Below, in pieces: positions 34,343 through 42,783 of a stretch of DNA of 64,000 bases. The translations under genes were made by a program, and so were the position numbers. The stretch is from the NCBI GenBank assembly GCA_023441805.1, contig JAEZNO010000014.1, positions 1 through 64,000 on the forward strand, in the 5' to 3' direction. Every line of letters begins with the position of its first letter. The first letter of the stretch is position 1. Source of the stretch: Bacteroidota bacterium. Lineage in GTDB: Bacteria; Bacteroidota; Bacteroidia; Bacteroidales; Lentimicrobiaceae. The notes below the pieces were generated by a model, which had not been told where the DNA came from, did not search any database, and saw only the letters and a program-made list of their open reading frames with translations.

Positions 34343-34350
34343 TATTTTTG
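34343..34350 (+). promoter_or_regulatory. TAnnTTTG -7 element for the M23 peptidase gene
   Basis: TATTTTTG, 30 bp before the ATG. No good -33 motif. Confidence 0.45.
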
Positions 34351-34380
34351 TAAACAGAATTTGTGATTAAATAATAAGGA

Positions 34381-35418
34381 ATGCAACATTTGAGAACTAC
34401 ATTACCGCTGATAATTTTACTACTAGCCTTTTATACTAATTCAAGGAGCCAGACTTTCGCAATCGACACCGCAGCTTTCTTTAATGAAGAGAATACTCTA
34501 AACCAAAAATACAATAGCAATAACACAGAGGAGAAGGAGTCTAATATACTTCCAAAGACTTCAGAAATCAAATCCATAGCAATACCGGGATCTTCTGCTA
34601 ATACTGAATCGTCAGCAACGATATCATCTGAAAATATTGACGTGCCTGAATTGTCAGACAATGCTCCTGGCAGTGAAATGCTTTTTGTTCCATCAAGCGT
34701 TTTGTATAATAGTAAATGGGATACTTTAAATATAAGAATCGGAAGAACCGACTGGTCGAAAATTTCAGATACTACCATGTTGATCAACCACGATATCAAA
34801 GAGAGTGATTTTGTATTTCCCTATAAAGGAAATGTCATTTCACAGTACGGTCCCAGGGGTGGACGATTTCATGCAGGAATGGATATAAAGCTAAATAAGG
34901 GAGATACAGTTGTTAGTGCTTTTGATGGTAAAGTACGCATTGCCAGGAGTATTAGTGGTTACGGGAAGCTTATTGTAGTGAGGCATGACAATGGTCTTGA
35001 AACGGTTTACGGGCATCTCTCACAATATCTGGTTAAGGTAAACGATGTCGTGAAAGCCGGTGATCCTATTGGCCTTGGTGGTCGAACAGGTCGTGCTACT
35101 ACCGATCATTTGCATTTCGAAACCCGAATATTGGGTGAGCACTTTAACCCAACTAAAATCATTGACTTTGAAGCATTCTGCTTAAAAAATGATTGTCTGG
35201 TAATGGATAAAGAAAATCTTGGCTTCGGGACAAAGGAACCGGCCATTGTTTCTGCTACTGGTGGTTCAACCGGATCAAAGTATGTGAAGATCCAACCGGG
35301 CGATACTTTATACGCACTTGCGCGTAAGCACAAAACCACTGTTGACCAAATCTGCCGGATAAACGGAATTTCTCCAAAGAAGGTGCTTAAAGTAGGCACC
35401 AAAATACGTGTGGAGTAG
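34381..35418 (+). CDS. M23 family metallopeptidase with LysM domain
   Basis: A 345-residue secreted protein: signal peptide (about 1-23), a Ser/Asn/Glu-rich linker (about 30-120), an M23 LytM domain with GPRGGRFHAGMDI (Zn ligands H and D), YGHLSQY and HLHFETR, and a C-terminal LysM (about 300-345, YVKIQPGDTLYALARKHKTT). All M23 zinc residues are present, so it should be an active endopeptidase on peptide cross-links of peptidoglycan, held there by LysM. It is monocistronic with its own promoter. Confidence 0.95.
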   Translation: MQHLRTTLPLIILLLAFYTNSRSQTFAIDTAAFFNEENTLNQKYNSNNTEEKESNILPKTSEIKSIAIPGSSANTESSATISSENIDVPELSDNAPGSEMLFVPSSVLYNSKWDTLNIRIGRTDWSKISDTTMLINHDIKESDFVFPYKGNVISQYGPRGGRFHAGMDIKLNKGDTVVSAFDGKVRIARSISGYGKLIVVRHDNGLETVYGHLSQYLVKVNDVVKAGDPIGLGGRTGRATTDHLHFETRILGEHFNPTKIIDFEAFCLKNDCLVMDKENLGFGTKEPAIVSATGGSTGSKYVKIQPGDTLYALARKHKTTVDQICRINGISPKKVLKVGTKIRVE

Positions 35419-35450
35419 CAACCATTGGTGTTTCCCATTGACTTAAATCG

Positions 35451-35458
35451 TATTTTTG
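35451..35458 (+). promoter_or_regulatory. TAnnTTTG -7 element for hydE
   Basis: TATTTTTG, 17 bp before the hydE ATG, with a TTGG at 35425-35428 upstream. The predicted leader is only about 12 nt. Confidence 0.45.
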
Positions 35459-35475
35459 CATTTCAGTAATCAGTT

Positions 35476-36564
35476 ATGGGAAATATTACATCCATATTAG
35501 AAAAGAGTGTATTTCAACATGACGATATTGTCGCATTGCTCGATGCTAAGGGTGATGATGCAAAAGAGCTTTTTGCTTACTCAGCTTCAGTTAAAGAGAA
35601 ATATGTTGGCAATTTTGTCTATTTCCGTGGATTAGTTGAATTTTCTAATGTCTGTGGCAAAAACTGTTTGTATTGCGGTATTCGTAAGGGTAATCGCAAT
35701 TTTAAACGTTATAATCTCAGTGATGAGGATATACTTAAGGCAGCCGAATTTGCTTACACAAATAATTACGGTTCAGTTGTTCTGCAAAGCGGTGAGCTCG
35801 AAAATAATGCGTTCACAGCACGAATTGAAAAGCTGGTACGAGATATCAAACACCTGTCAGATGGTCGTTTAGGGATCACCTTATCAGTCGGAGAGCAATC
35901 TTACGACACATACAAGAGGTGGTTTGATGCCGGAGCACACCGTTTCCTGCTAAGGATTGAAGCTTCAGGTAAGGAGTTGTACTATAAAATTCATCCCAAT
36001 GACTCACATCATACCTATGAGAAGAGACTTCAGGCATTAAATGATCTAAAAACCATAGGATACCAGGTTGGCACCGGTGTGATGATAGGACTTCCTTGGC
36101 AGACAACCGGTGACCTTGCTGACGATTTGTTGTTCATGAAAGAATTTGATATAGATATGTGTGGTATGGGGCCTTATATTGAACATCCCGATACTCCATT
36201 ATACGAATTCAGAGATAAGTTACTGCCATTAGAAGAACGTTTTCAATTGGCGTTGAAAATGATTGCTGTGCTGCGAATATTGATGAAGGATATAAATATT
36301 GCTGCAGCCACTGCTCTCCAGGCAATTGACCCAATTGGCAGGGAAAAGGCTGTCAAAATAGGAGCCAATGTTATAATGCCGAATATTACTCCGGGTCTTT
36401 ACAGAAACGATTATAAATTGTACAACAATAAGCCTTGTACTTCTGAAGAAGCTGCTGACTGCTCAAATTGCCTTGATGCAAGAATTGCAATGACCGGTAA
36501 CAAAATTGGATATGGCGAATGGGGCGACTCAGCTCACTTTAAGAAAAAGAAGGAGAGCTTATAA
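35476..36564 (+). CDS. hydE: [FeFe]-hydrogenase H-cluster radical SAM maturase HydE
   Basis: A 362-residue radical SAM protein. The cluster motif CGKNCLYC (C60, C64, C67) is preceded by YFRGLVEFSNV, and the second, accessory site CX7CX2C is present near the end (C321, C329, C332), which separates HydE from BioB and PylB. Other HydE-type blocks are QSGELEN and GTGVMIGLPWQT. HydE acts with HydG and HydF to build the dithiolate-bridged di-iron subcluster. hydF, hydG and hydrogenase genes are not in the window. It has its own promoter and is followed by thyA after 224 bp. Confidence 0.9.
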   Translation: MGNITSILEKSVFQHDDIVALLDAKGDDAKELFAYSASVKEKYVGNFVYFRGLVEFSNVCGKNCLYCGIRKGNRNFKRYNLSDEDILKAAEFAYTNNYGSVVLQSGELENNAFTARIEKLVRDIKHLSDGRLGITLSVGEQSYDTYKRWFDAGAHRFLLRIEASGKELYYKIHPNDSHHTYEKRLQALNDLKTIGYQVGTGVMIGLPWQTTGDLADDLLFMKEFDIDMCGMGPYIEHPDTPLYEFRDKLLPLEERFQLALKMIAVLRILMKDINIAAATALQAIDPIGREKAVKIGANVIMPNITPGLYRNDYKLYNNKPCTSEEAADCSNCLDARIAMTGNKIGYGEWGDSAHFKKKKESL

Positions 36565-36710
36565 CATTTTTTGTCCTTTTACTTTGGATTAATTCAATAC
36601 CAACTCTGCCTTATTTAACAACCTAACCATACATTCTCCTGTCAAAGCATTGATTGGCATTGTGACTTTCCTCTGAAAATTATTGAACGATGAATGCAAT
36701 GTTCATAAAA

Positions 36711-36741
36711 TTGGTGTTCGTTTGCAACTTGTATATCTTTA
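36711..36741 (+). promoter_or_regulatory. Promoter of thyA-folA (-33 TTGG, -7 TATCTTTA)
   Basis: TTGG at 36711-36714 and TATCTTTA at 36734-36741 are separated by 19 bp, the spacing expected for Bacteroidota primary-sigma promoters. Transcription would start near 36746, giving a leader of about 40 nt. Confidence 0.5.
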
Positions 36742-36788
36742 AATGACTTAATATTGCATTTACGACACTTAAACTATCTGCATATTTT

Positions 36789-37583
36789 ATGATACAATAT
36801 CATGATCTTCTGAAGCATGTACTTGAAAATGGGGTTGAAAAGAAAGACCGTACAGGAACCGGTACAAAAAGTGTATTTGGCTATCAGATGAGGTTTAATC
36901 TTGAGGATGGATTTCCGCTACTCACAACTAAAAAAGTACACCTTAAATCGATTATCCATGAACTTTTATGGTTTCTGAAAGGAAGCACCAATGTTGCATA
37001 TCTGCACGAAAATAAAGTTTCAATATGGGATGAGTGGGCTGATACTGATGGAAATCTAGGTCCTATATATGGTCATCAATGGCGATCTTGGACTGCCCCT
37101 GATGGCACCACTATTGATCAGATACATGAGTTAATTGAGATGATAAAGTATCATCCGGATTCAAGAAGAATGCTTGTGACAGCTTGGAATCCCGGAGAGT
37201 TAAAGCAGATGGCTCTTCCACCATGTCATATTCTGTTTCAATTTTATGTAGCCGGTAATAAGCTCTCTTGTCAGTTGTATCAACGCAGCGCTGATATATT
37301 CCTTGGAGTCCCATTTAATATAGCAAGTTATTCTTTATTGACATTAATGATTGCTCAGGTTACAGGTTTGCAGCCGGGTGAATTCATCCATACTTTTGGT
37401 GATGCACACATATATTTGAATCACATGGAACAGGTGAATCTTCAATTGAGCAGAGATTTCAGACCACTACCTCAAATGATATTAAATCCCGACGTTAAAG
37501 ACATCAACGGATTCAGGTATGAGGATTTTACCTTAACAGGATATGACCCACATCCTGCCATTAAGGCACCGGTTGCTGTTTAA
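36789..37583 (+). CDS. thyA: Thymidylate synthase
   Basis: 264 residues, the same length as E. coli ThyA. Key motifs are [11 protein letters not shown] (21-31), the nucleophile C146 in [12 protein letters not shown], and [16 protein letters not shown]. It methylates dUMP to dTMP using methylene-tetrahydrofolate, releasing dihydrofolate. folA starts 38 bp downstream and would recycle that dihydrofolate, so the two form a small operon. Confidence 0.98.
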   Translation: MIQYHDLLKHVLENGVEKKDRTGTGTKSVFGYQMRFNLEDGFPLLTTKKVHLKSIIHELLWFLKGSTNVAYLHENKVSIWDEWADTDGNLGPIYGHQWRSWTAPDGTTIDQIHELIEMIKYHPDSRRMLVTAWNPGELKQMALPPCHILFQFYVAGNKLSCQLYQRSADIFLGVPFNIASYSLLTLMIAQVTGLQPGEFIHTFGDAHIYLNHMEQVNLQLSRDFRPLPQMILNPDVKDINGFRYEDFTLTGYDPHPAIKAPVAV

Positions 37584-37621
37584 TTTGTAATATACTATGG
37601 AGAAATGTAAATTCTTGAAAA

Positions 37622-38140
37622 ATGGATGGTAGTAATCAGGAGATGAAAAGAAAAAGGGAGATCACATTTATTGTTGCAATCGCTCAAAATAGAGCTATTG
37701 GATGTGAGAATAAACTGCTTTGGCATATTCCTGATGATCTCAAAAGGTTTAAAAAACTTACTATAGGACATACCATAGTCATGGGAATGAATACCTGGGA
37801 GTCGCTGCCCGTAAAACCTTTACCGGGAAGAAGGAATATAGTAATGACTCATCGCTATATCGAATTACCGGATGTTGAAATTGCGCACTCACTTAATGAA
37901 GCATTGAATATGCTTGATAATGACAAGGAGAATTTTATAATTGGAGGAGCGCAAATATATAATGCTTTTATACCTTTTGCTACAAAACTAAATTTGACTA
38001 TTGTACACAGGGATTTCCAGGCTGATACATTCTTTCCTGAGATAGATTTTACCCAATGGATTGAGACTGAACGTGAAGATATAATTGATACAGGAACTCT
38101 GGGATTTGATTATTCTTACATAACGTATATTCGTCGTTAA
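37622..38140 (+). CDS. folA: Dihydrofolate reductase
   Basis: 172 residues from ATG 37622 (an alternative ATG at 37643 gives 165). Type I DHFR motifs: IVAIAQNRAIGCENKLLWHI near the start, TIVMGMNTWESLP, FIIGGAQIYNAF. It reduces dihydrofolate to tetrahydrofolate with NADPH, directly after thyA. The first 11 residues (MDGSNQEMKRK) are not conserved in the family and the true start may be the second ATG. Confidence 0.97.
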   Translation: MDGSNQEMKRKREITFIVAIAQNRAIGCENKLLWHIPDDLKRFKKLTIGHTIVMGMNTWESLPVKPLPGRRNIVMTHRYIELPDVEIAHSLNEALNMLDNDKENFIIGGAQIYNAFIPFATKLNLTIVHRDFQADTFFPEIDFTQWIETEREDIIDTGTLGFDYSYITYIRR

Positions 38141-38156
38141 TCCGACTAATTATTCA

Positions 38157-39029
38157 TTACAGTTTAAATTCTACAATCCTGCTTCTATAAGCACAAAAAA
38201 CCCCTAAAGCTCCATCTACATTTGAATAGATAGGATATGGCTCGGCGAACGGATTATCATCACTCTGACTCCATACAGCTTTATGATACTTGTAATAATG
38301 TATATCAGTAAGGCATAAAGTGAAATTAAACGTTGTTTCGCTGTTGTTCAGGAACATCTCATAAGTTTTGTAGGTGAAGTATTGGCCATCAATATTTTTG
38401 TCTGAAACAAAGGTCTCGCCACGATCAAAGCCTTCACTGTAAATTGCTGATTGTTGCGGATTCTCAGACCAAGGTCCATCTTCCGACTGCCGGCCAACAT
38501 AAACTCCATAGTAATCTCCTTCGCCCGGGATGTCTCTGAATTTGAAGTAGATAGTATAAAATATCTGGTAAAAATCATAATCTGCAGTATCTATTTGATC
38601 TATTTCAATTGCAGGTGGGAGCTTATCAGGAACGGTACATGATGAAGTTGCAACAAATCCACCCGGTGCAGTTACATTAAGGTAATAAGTTCTACCTTCT
38701 ACCACAGGCAGAAGTTGCTGTGATACTTTGTAATTCAGTGTAGCCTCATTATATGGCAATTGAACAGTATTAATACCATCTGAAATCGTGACAATTGCAT
38801 CTTCCACAGGTTTATGACCATATTCATTGGCCGGACGAGTTTCATAAATCATCCTTGTCTTTGAAACTGTAATAGTTAAAAAATCACTCTCCGGTGAAAT
38901 AAAACTTGTTACTACTAATTTTTGGCTGGCTGTTTTTGGTGGTTCAACTTCTGATATCATTTCGTCACAAGCTGTGAATGTCAATATCGCAAGTACCATT
39001 AATATTACCGGATAAAATTTACTTTTCAT
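38157..39029 (-). CDS. DUF4249 lipoprotein
   Basis: A 290-residue outer-membrane lipoprotein: signal with lipobox LTFTAC (C21), then an Ig-like region with the DUF4249 opening KLVVTSFISPESDFLTITVS and EDAIVTISDG. DUF4249 proteins pair with TonB-dependent receptors in Bacteroidota in the way that SusD-type proteins do, but are unrelated in fold. The gene lies 3 bp after the receptor stop, so it is in the same operon. The ligand is unknown. Confidence 0.9.
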   Translation of the reverse strand: MKSKFYPVILMVLAILTFTACDEMISEVEPPKTASQKLVVTSFISPESDFLTITVSKTRMIYETRPANEYGHKPVEDAIVTISDGINTVQLPYNEATLNYKVSQQLLPVVEGRTYYLNVTAPGGFVATSSCTVPDKLPPAIEIDQIDTADYDFYQIFYTIYFKFRDIPGEGDYYGVYVGRQSEDGPWSENPQQSAIYSEGFDRGETFVSDKNIDGQYFTYKTYEMFLNNSETTFNFTLCLTDIHYYKYHKAVWSQSDDNPFAEPYPIYSNVDGALGVFCAYRSRIVEFKL

Positions 39030-39032
39030 GGC

Positions 39033-41471
39033 TTAGAATTTTACAGAGTAGGTTATTGATGGTATTATTGGGAAAATTGAAACCTGCTTCAGCTTAGTTA
39101 CTGTGGTATTGTCATTATTGTACTCCTCTTCAATAAAATAGAAGAAAGGGTTTTTACGGTTGTAAGCATTATAAAACCCTATTTCCCATGTTCTTAAATG
39201 ATTTCTTTTTTGTTTTGTGAATTGAAATGCAAAATCAAGTCTATGATATGCTCTCATTCTTGATGAATTGACTTCGCCATTATCTGTTTTATAACTGTAG
39301 AAGTACTTTCCTTGCTCGTCAAAAGCAGGTCTTATTGATTCAAAAGGATCATGTTTAAAAGCAGTGTACTCACCAATAGGAAGTGTGATAGCATTTCCGG
39401 TACCATATACCCAAGTGGCTGAAAATGTAATATTGGGTTTTATTTCGTACATAGCAACTACTGAAAGATCATGTCGCCTGTCGTATCTTGCCCAGAACTC
39501 CTTTCCATAATTTATTTCATCGAATTTCAACTTAGTCCATGACAGAGTATATCCAACCCAACCATTAAGTCTGCCGGTTTTTTTGTGAATAAGGAATTCC
39601 ACTCCGTACGACTTACCGGAGCCCGCTGTAACATTATCTTCCCAAGTAAAAGCCTGAGCATCTGTGGGATCGTCTAATGCCAGAAAGCTACTTCCTGGTC
39701 TGTATCCCAATATTCTTTCACTTTTCTTATAATATCCTTCAACTGACAGAGCCAGGTCGTATTTACTTATATCTCTTGCAATACCTAATGATACCTGTTT
39801 AGAGTGTTGCGGCTTGACAGTGTCAGTTGATGGAACCCATAAATCAGTTGGTAAGCCTATACCGGTATTGCTTAAGAGGTGGATAAACTGATTCATTTCA
39901 GCATAGCCCCCTTTTAAAGACATGTTTTCGGTGAGTTTATAATTTACGACAAGTCGTGGCTCGAGTGCAGAATAACCTTTATCTTTAGTGATGAAATTGC
40001 TGAAACGTAAACCTGCATTAGCTTTAAGATGTTGACCTATGGTGAAATTGTTCTCAGCATACAGACTACCCTCAAATGATTCATACCGGGTCTTATCATT
40101 GTTGTATAATTCAATTGACTCATCTTTTTCAACAATAGCCGAAGGGGTGAAAAGATGGTTAGTAATATGCAACCCGGTTCTAAGGTAATAAGATGGAGTA
40201 GCGTGATATTCAGCATCATATTTCAGGGCTATATCCCTGATTCCTGACATGTATTTAAGCAGGTATTTTCCAAAATTATCTTTAAAGTTTTCATATATGT
40301 TGAGACTGTAAGCACTGTATATAAGTGAAGTGTTAGCAAAGATCTTTGGACTAAACAGATGATTCCATCTTAGAGTTCCTGTGGCATTTTGCCAGTATAA
40401 GCCTGCGTCATTATCTTCGTTAGTGTAGTTTGTTGTTACGTGAAACTTATCTCTTCCGAAATATCCGCTAATGTAAACTCTGTTATCGGGGCCAAACTCA
40501 TAGTTTGCTTTAGCATTAAGATCATAAAAGTAATAACCTGCTTTTTCATCTGAATTCATAAAAGGCCGGATAAGTGCATCGATATAAGTTCTTCTTCCGG
40601 AGACAATAAACGACGATTTGCCCTTTATTATTGGGGCTTCAAGCAATAACCGTGAAGATATGAGCCCGATACCCGCCTCACCGGCAAACTTCTGTTTATT
40701 ACCGTCTTTCATAGTCATCTCGACAACTGACGACAATCGACCTCCGAATCTTCCAGGGAACCCCCCTTTTATTAACTCAACACTCTTCAGCGCATCACCA
40801 TTAAAGATTGAAAAAAAACCAAACAAATGGTTAGCATTATAAACCGGGGCATCATCCAAAATAATGAGATTTTGGTCAGGACCACCGCCACGAACGTAAA
40901 GACCACTACTTCCTTCAGTTCCTTTCTGTACTCCCGGCATCAGTTGTAATGCTTTGAAAACATCCTTCTCACCAAGTAATGCCGGTATGTTTTTAATTTG
41001 GTTAACCGGCATAGTGATCACACTCATCCTGTCACTCTCACTTATTCTTTCACTTTTATCACCTGTAATTATAACCTCCTCAAGAGTAGTGTTCTCAAGA
41101 TCAATGTCAATGGTTTGGTTTGCTATAAGCCTAACATTTTTCACCACCTGATTATAGCCCACATAAGAGTATCGTATTTCGTATTCTCCTTCGGGCAATG
41201 ATAATGAATAGAAACCGTAGTTATTGGTGATGGCTCCAGTCTTCAATGTTGGAACATAAATATTCACCCCCGGCAATAGTTCACAACTCTCCTTCTCCCT
41301 GATATAGCCACTTATAACAAATCTCTTCTGAGCAAATGACTCAAGAGAGATTGATAATACTATAAATAAGAGGATTGATTTTAGAAGATGTTTGTATAAT
41401 GCACTTTGATAAGTACGATGAATTACAAAATGATAAGGGAGTGGTTTAGATTGGTGTAAGACTTTTAACAT
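39033..41471 (-). CDS. TonB-dependent receptor with carboxypeptidase-like N-terminal domain
   Basis: An 812-residue outer-membrane receptor. A long basic leader (first about 30 residues) precedes a signal peptide (LLKSILLFIVLSISLESFAQ), a CarboxypepD_reg-like domain (about 50-130, GYIREKESCELLPGVNIYVP), plug (GLYVRGGGPDQNLIILDD) and a 22-strand barrel ending YSVKF. It imports a ligand across the outer membrane using TonB. The upstream gene's stop overlaps its ATG (TGATG 41469-41473). No SusC/SusD signature is present; the class is FecA/CirA-like with DUF4249. Confidence 0.93.
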   Translation of the reverse strand: MLKVLHQSKPLPYHFVIHRTYQSALYKHLLKSILLFIVLSISLESFAQKRFVISGYIREKESCELLPGVNIYVPTLKTGAITNNYGFYSLSLPEGEYEIRYSYVGYNQVVKNVRLIANQTIDIDLENTTLEEVIITGDKSERISESDRMSVITMPVNQIKNIPALLGEKDVFKALQLMPGVQKGTEGSSGLYVRGGGPDQNLIILDDAPVYNANHLFGFFSIFNGDALKSVELIKGGFPGRFGGRLSSVVEMTMKDGNKQKFAGEAGIGLISSRLLLEAPIIKGKSSFIVSGRRTYIDALIRPFMNSDEKAGYYFYDLNAKANYEFGPDNRVYISGYFGRDKFHVTTNYTNEDNDAGLYWQNATGTLRWNHLFSPKIFANTSLIYSAYSLNIYENFKDNFGKYLLKYMSGIRDIALKYDAEYHATPSYYLRTGLHITNHLFTPSAIVEKDESIELYNNDKTRYESFEGSLYAENNFTIGQHLKANAGLRFSNFITKDKGYSALEPRLVVNYKLTENMSLKGGYAEMNQFIHLLSNTGIGLPTDLWVPSTDTVKPQHSKQVSLGIARDISKYDLALSVEGYYKKSERILGYRPGSSFLALDDPTDAQAFTWEDNVTAGSGKSYGVEFLIHKKTGRLNGWVGYTLSWTKLKFDEINYGKEFWARYDRRHDLSVVAMYEIKPNITFSATWVYGTGNAITLPIGEYTAFKHDPFESIRPAFDEQGKYFYSYKTDNGEVNSSRMRAYHRLDFAFQFTKQKRNHLRTWEIGFYNAYNRKNPFFYFIEEEYNNDNTTVTKLKQVSIFPIIPSITYSVKF

Positions 41472-42727
41472 CAGGTTTTTTGCTTTTTCTTTTTAGCAGC
41501 AGGAAACAATATGTTGTTTAGGATTAATCTGTATCCGGGTGAATTAGGGTATAAGCTTAAATCAGTAGGAGGATCACCTACCAGATGCTGATAATCTTCA
41601 GGATCATGCCCACCATAAAATGTCCAAGTGCCTTTACCATAATCGCCATGAATGTATCTTGCTTCATTGGCAGCCTTATTTTCGCCCATTATTATTACAT
41701 TAGGCTTAACTAATTTCTTGTTAAATGCTGTAGTTTGTCCCATGAATCCTTTAATTACTTGTTCATGGTTCTGGGTTAGCATTGTAGGAACAGGGTCCCA
41801 TTTAGCAGAAAACTCAAACAGAGTGAAGAAATCATCCTTCATAGCAACCCTTCTTGTGGTAGTGACGTCAATATTTGAGATCTCATATTCATAAGGATTC
41901 AGCACTACCTGAAAATCAGTGAAGGCAAAGCAATTCTCATAATCGAGATGACTGTTAGCATCCATTTGGGCACCATCACCATCAAACATGATGTCACAGA
42001 TGTCAAGGTCATGAGCTGCCAGGGCTACATCGTAACTATCAGGAGCTGAACACATGGCAAAAAGATAACCACCACCGGCTGTGAATTCTCTGATCTTCTC
42101 CGCGACAGCCAATTTAAGTTGTGAAACTTTGGCAAATCCGAGTTTCGAAGCCATAGCCTCGGTTGATCGAACATCATCAATATACCATTGTGCAGTACGA
42201 TAGGCTGACCAGAATTTTCCATATTGACCTGTGAAATCCTCATGATGGAGGTGTAACCAATCATACAATGGTAATGATCCGCCTATCACTTCTTCGTCGT
42301 ATATGATATCGTAAGGTACTTCGGCATAAGTAAGGGCTAAAGTTACAGCATCATCCCAAGGCAGTCGGTTTTTGGGTGTGTAAACTGCAATCTTAGGAGC
42401 TTTCTGCAACTTCATTTCATCAGTATTTGACTGGGGATCGGCAATCTCTTCTAATATTGCAGCTTGTTGGACATCTGCTATAATTTCGTACGAGATGCCC
42501 CTGATTCGGCATTCATTCTCAAATTCAGGATAGTGTTGGAACATAAAGCTACCGCCACGATAATTGAGCAGCCAACTGACCTCAACCTGCCGCTGTAATA
42601 TCCAATAAGTCAATCCATAAGCCTTTAAATGGTTCTTCTGACTCCTGTCCATAGGAATCAGAATATAAGCTGCCTGAGCGTATATTAGAACAGTCAGAAG
42701 GAATGTAGTTAAGATAAACTTCTTCAT
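41471..42727 (-). CDS. Secreted ThuA/GATase1-like protein (often misnamed asparagine synthetase B)
   Basis: A 418-residue protein with a signal peptide (about 1-19) and a family-wide opening ILIPMDRSQKNHLKAYGLTY. It contains a Rossmann-like half (PKIAVYTPKNRLPWDDAVTL), LHHEDFTGQYGKF, and AGGGYLFAMCSAPDS with a Cys in the nucleophile-elbow position expected of class I glutamine amidotransferase folds, then MLTQNHEQVIKGFMGQT and FYGGHDPEDY. It lacks the N-terminal Cys2 amidotransferase and the SGGxDS ATP-binding site of real asparagine synthetase B. It leads an operon with a TonB receptor and a DUF4249 lipoprotein. The function is unknown. Confidence 0.8.
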   Translation of the reverse strand: MKKFILTTFLLTVLIYAQAAYILIPMDRSQKNHLKAYGLTYWILQRQVEVSWLLNYRGGSFMFQHYPEFENECRIRGISYEIIADVQQAAILEEIADPQSNTDEMKLQKAPKIAVYTPKNRLPWDDAVTLALTYAEVPYDIIYDEEVIGGSLPLYDWLHLHHEDFTGQYGKFWSAYRTAQWYIDDVRSTEAMASKLGFAKVSQLKLAVAEKIREFTAGGGYLFAMCSAPDSYDVALAAHDLDICDIMFDGDGAQMDANSHLDYENCFAFTDFQVVLNPYEYEISNIDVTTTRRVAMKDDFFTLFEFSAKWDPVPTMLTQNHEQVIKGFMGQTTAFNKKLVKPNVIIMGENKAANEARYIHGDYGKGTWTFYGGHDPEDYQHLVGDPPTDLSLYPNSPGYRLILNNILFPAAKKKKQKT

Positions 42728-42783
42728 TTATGCACCTTTGACGTAATTAAACGTAAAAACAGCACCTTTGTTATGTGTTAGCT

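Larger units (their letters stand above)
33837..34380. other. 544-bp intergenic region with terminator, long hairpin and promoter
   Basis: No gene seen on either strand. It contains the terminator of the SGNH gene (33892-33968), an imperfect hairpin of about 75 nt (34070-34144), and a TATTTTTG promoter element near the 3' end (34343-34350). The middle and the flanks are AT-rich and otherwise featureless. Confidence 0.7.

Noticed and set aside
34431..34799. 122-residue minus-strand open frame
   Set aside because: Lies wholly within the M23 peptidase gene on the other strand, over its low-complexity linker.
35476..36564. PylB (methylornithine synthase) or BioB
   Set aside because: The C-terminal CX7CX2C site typical of HydE is present, and no pyl or bio genes are nearby.
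39033..41471. SusC/SusD-type polysaccharide utilisation locus
   Set aside because: The receptor lacks SusC features, the partner is DUF4249 rather than SusD, and no glycoside hydrolase is adjacent.
41471..42727. True asparagine synthetase B
   Set aside because: It has a signal peptide, no N-terminal Cys2 glutaminase and no SGGxDS ATP-binding motif.
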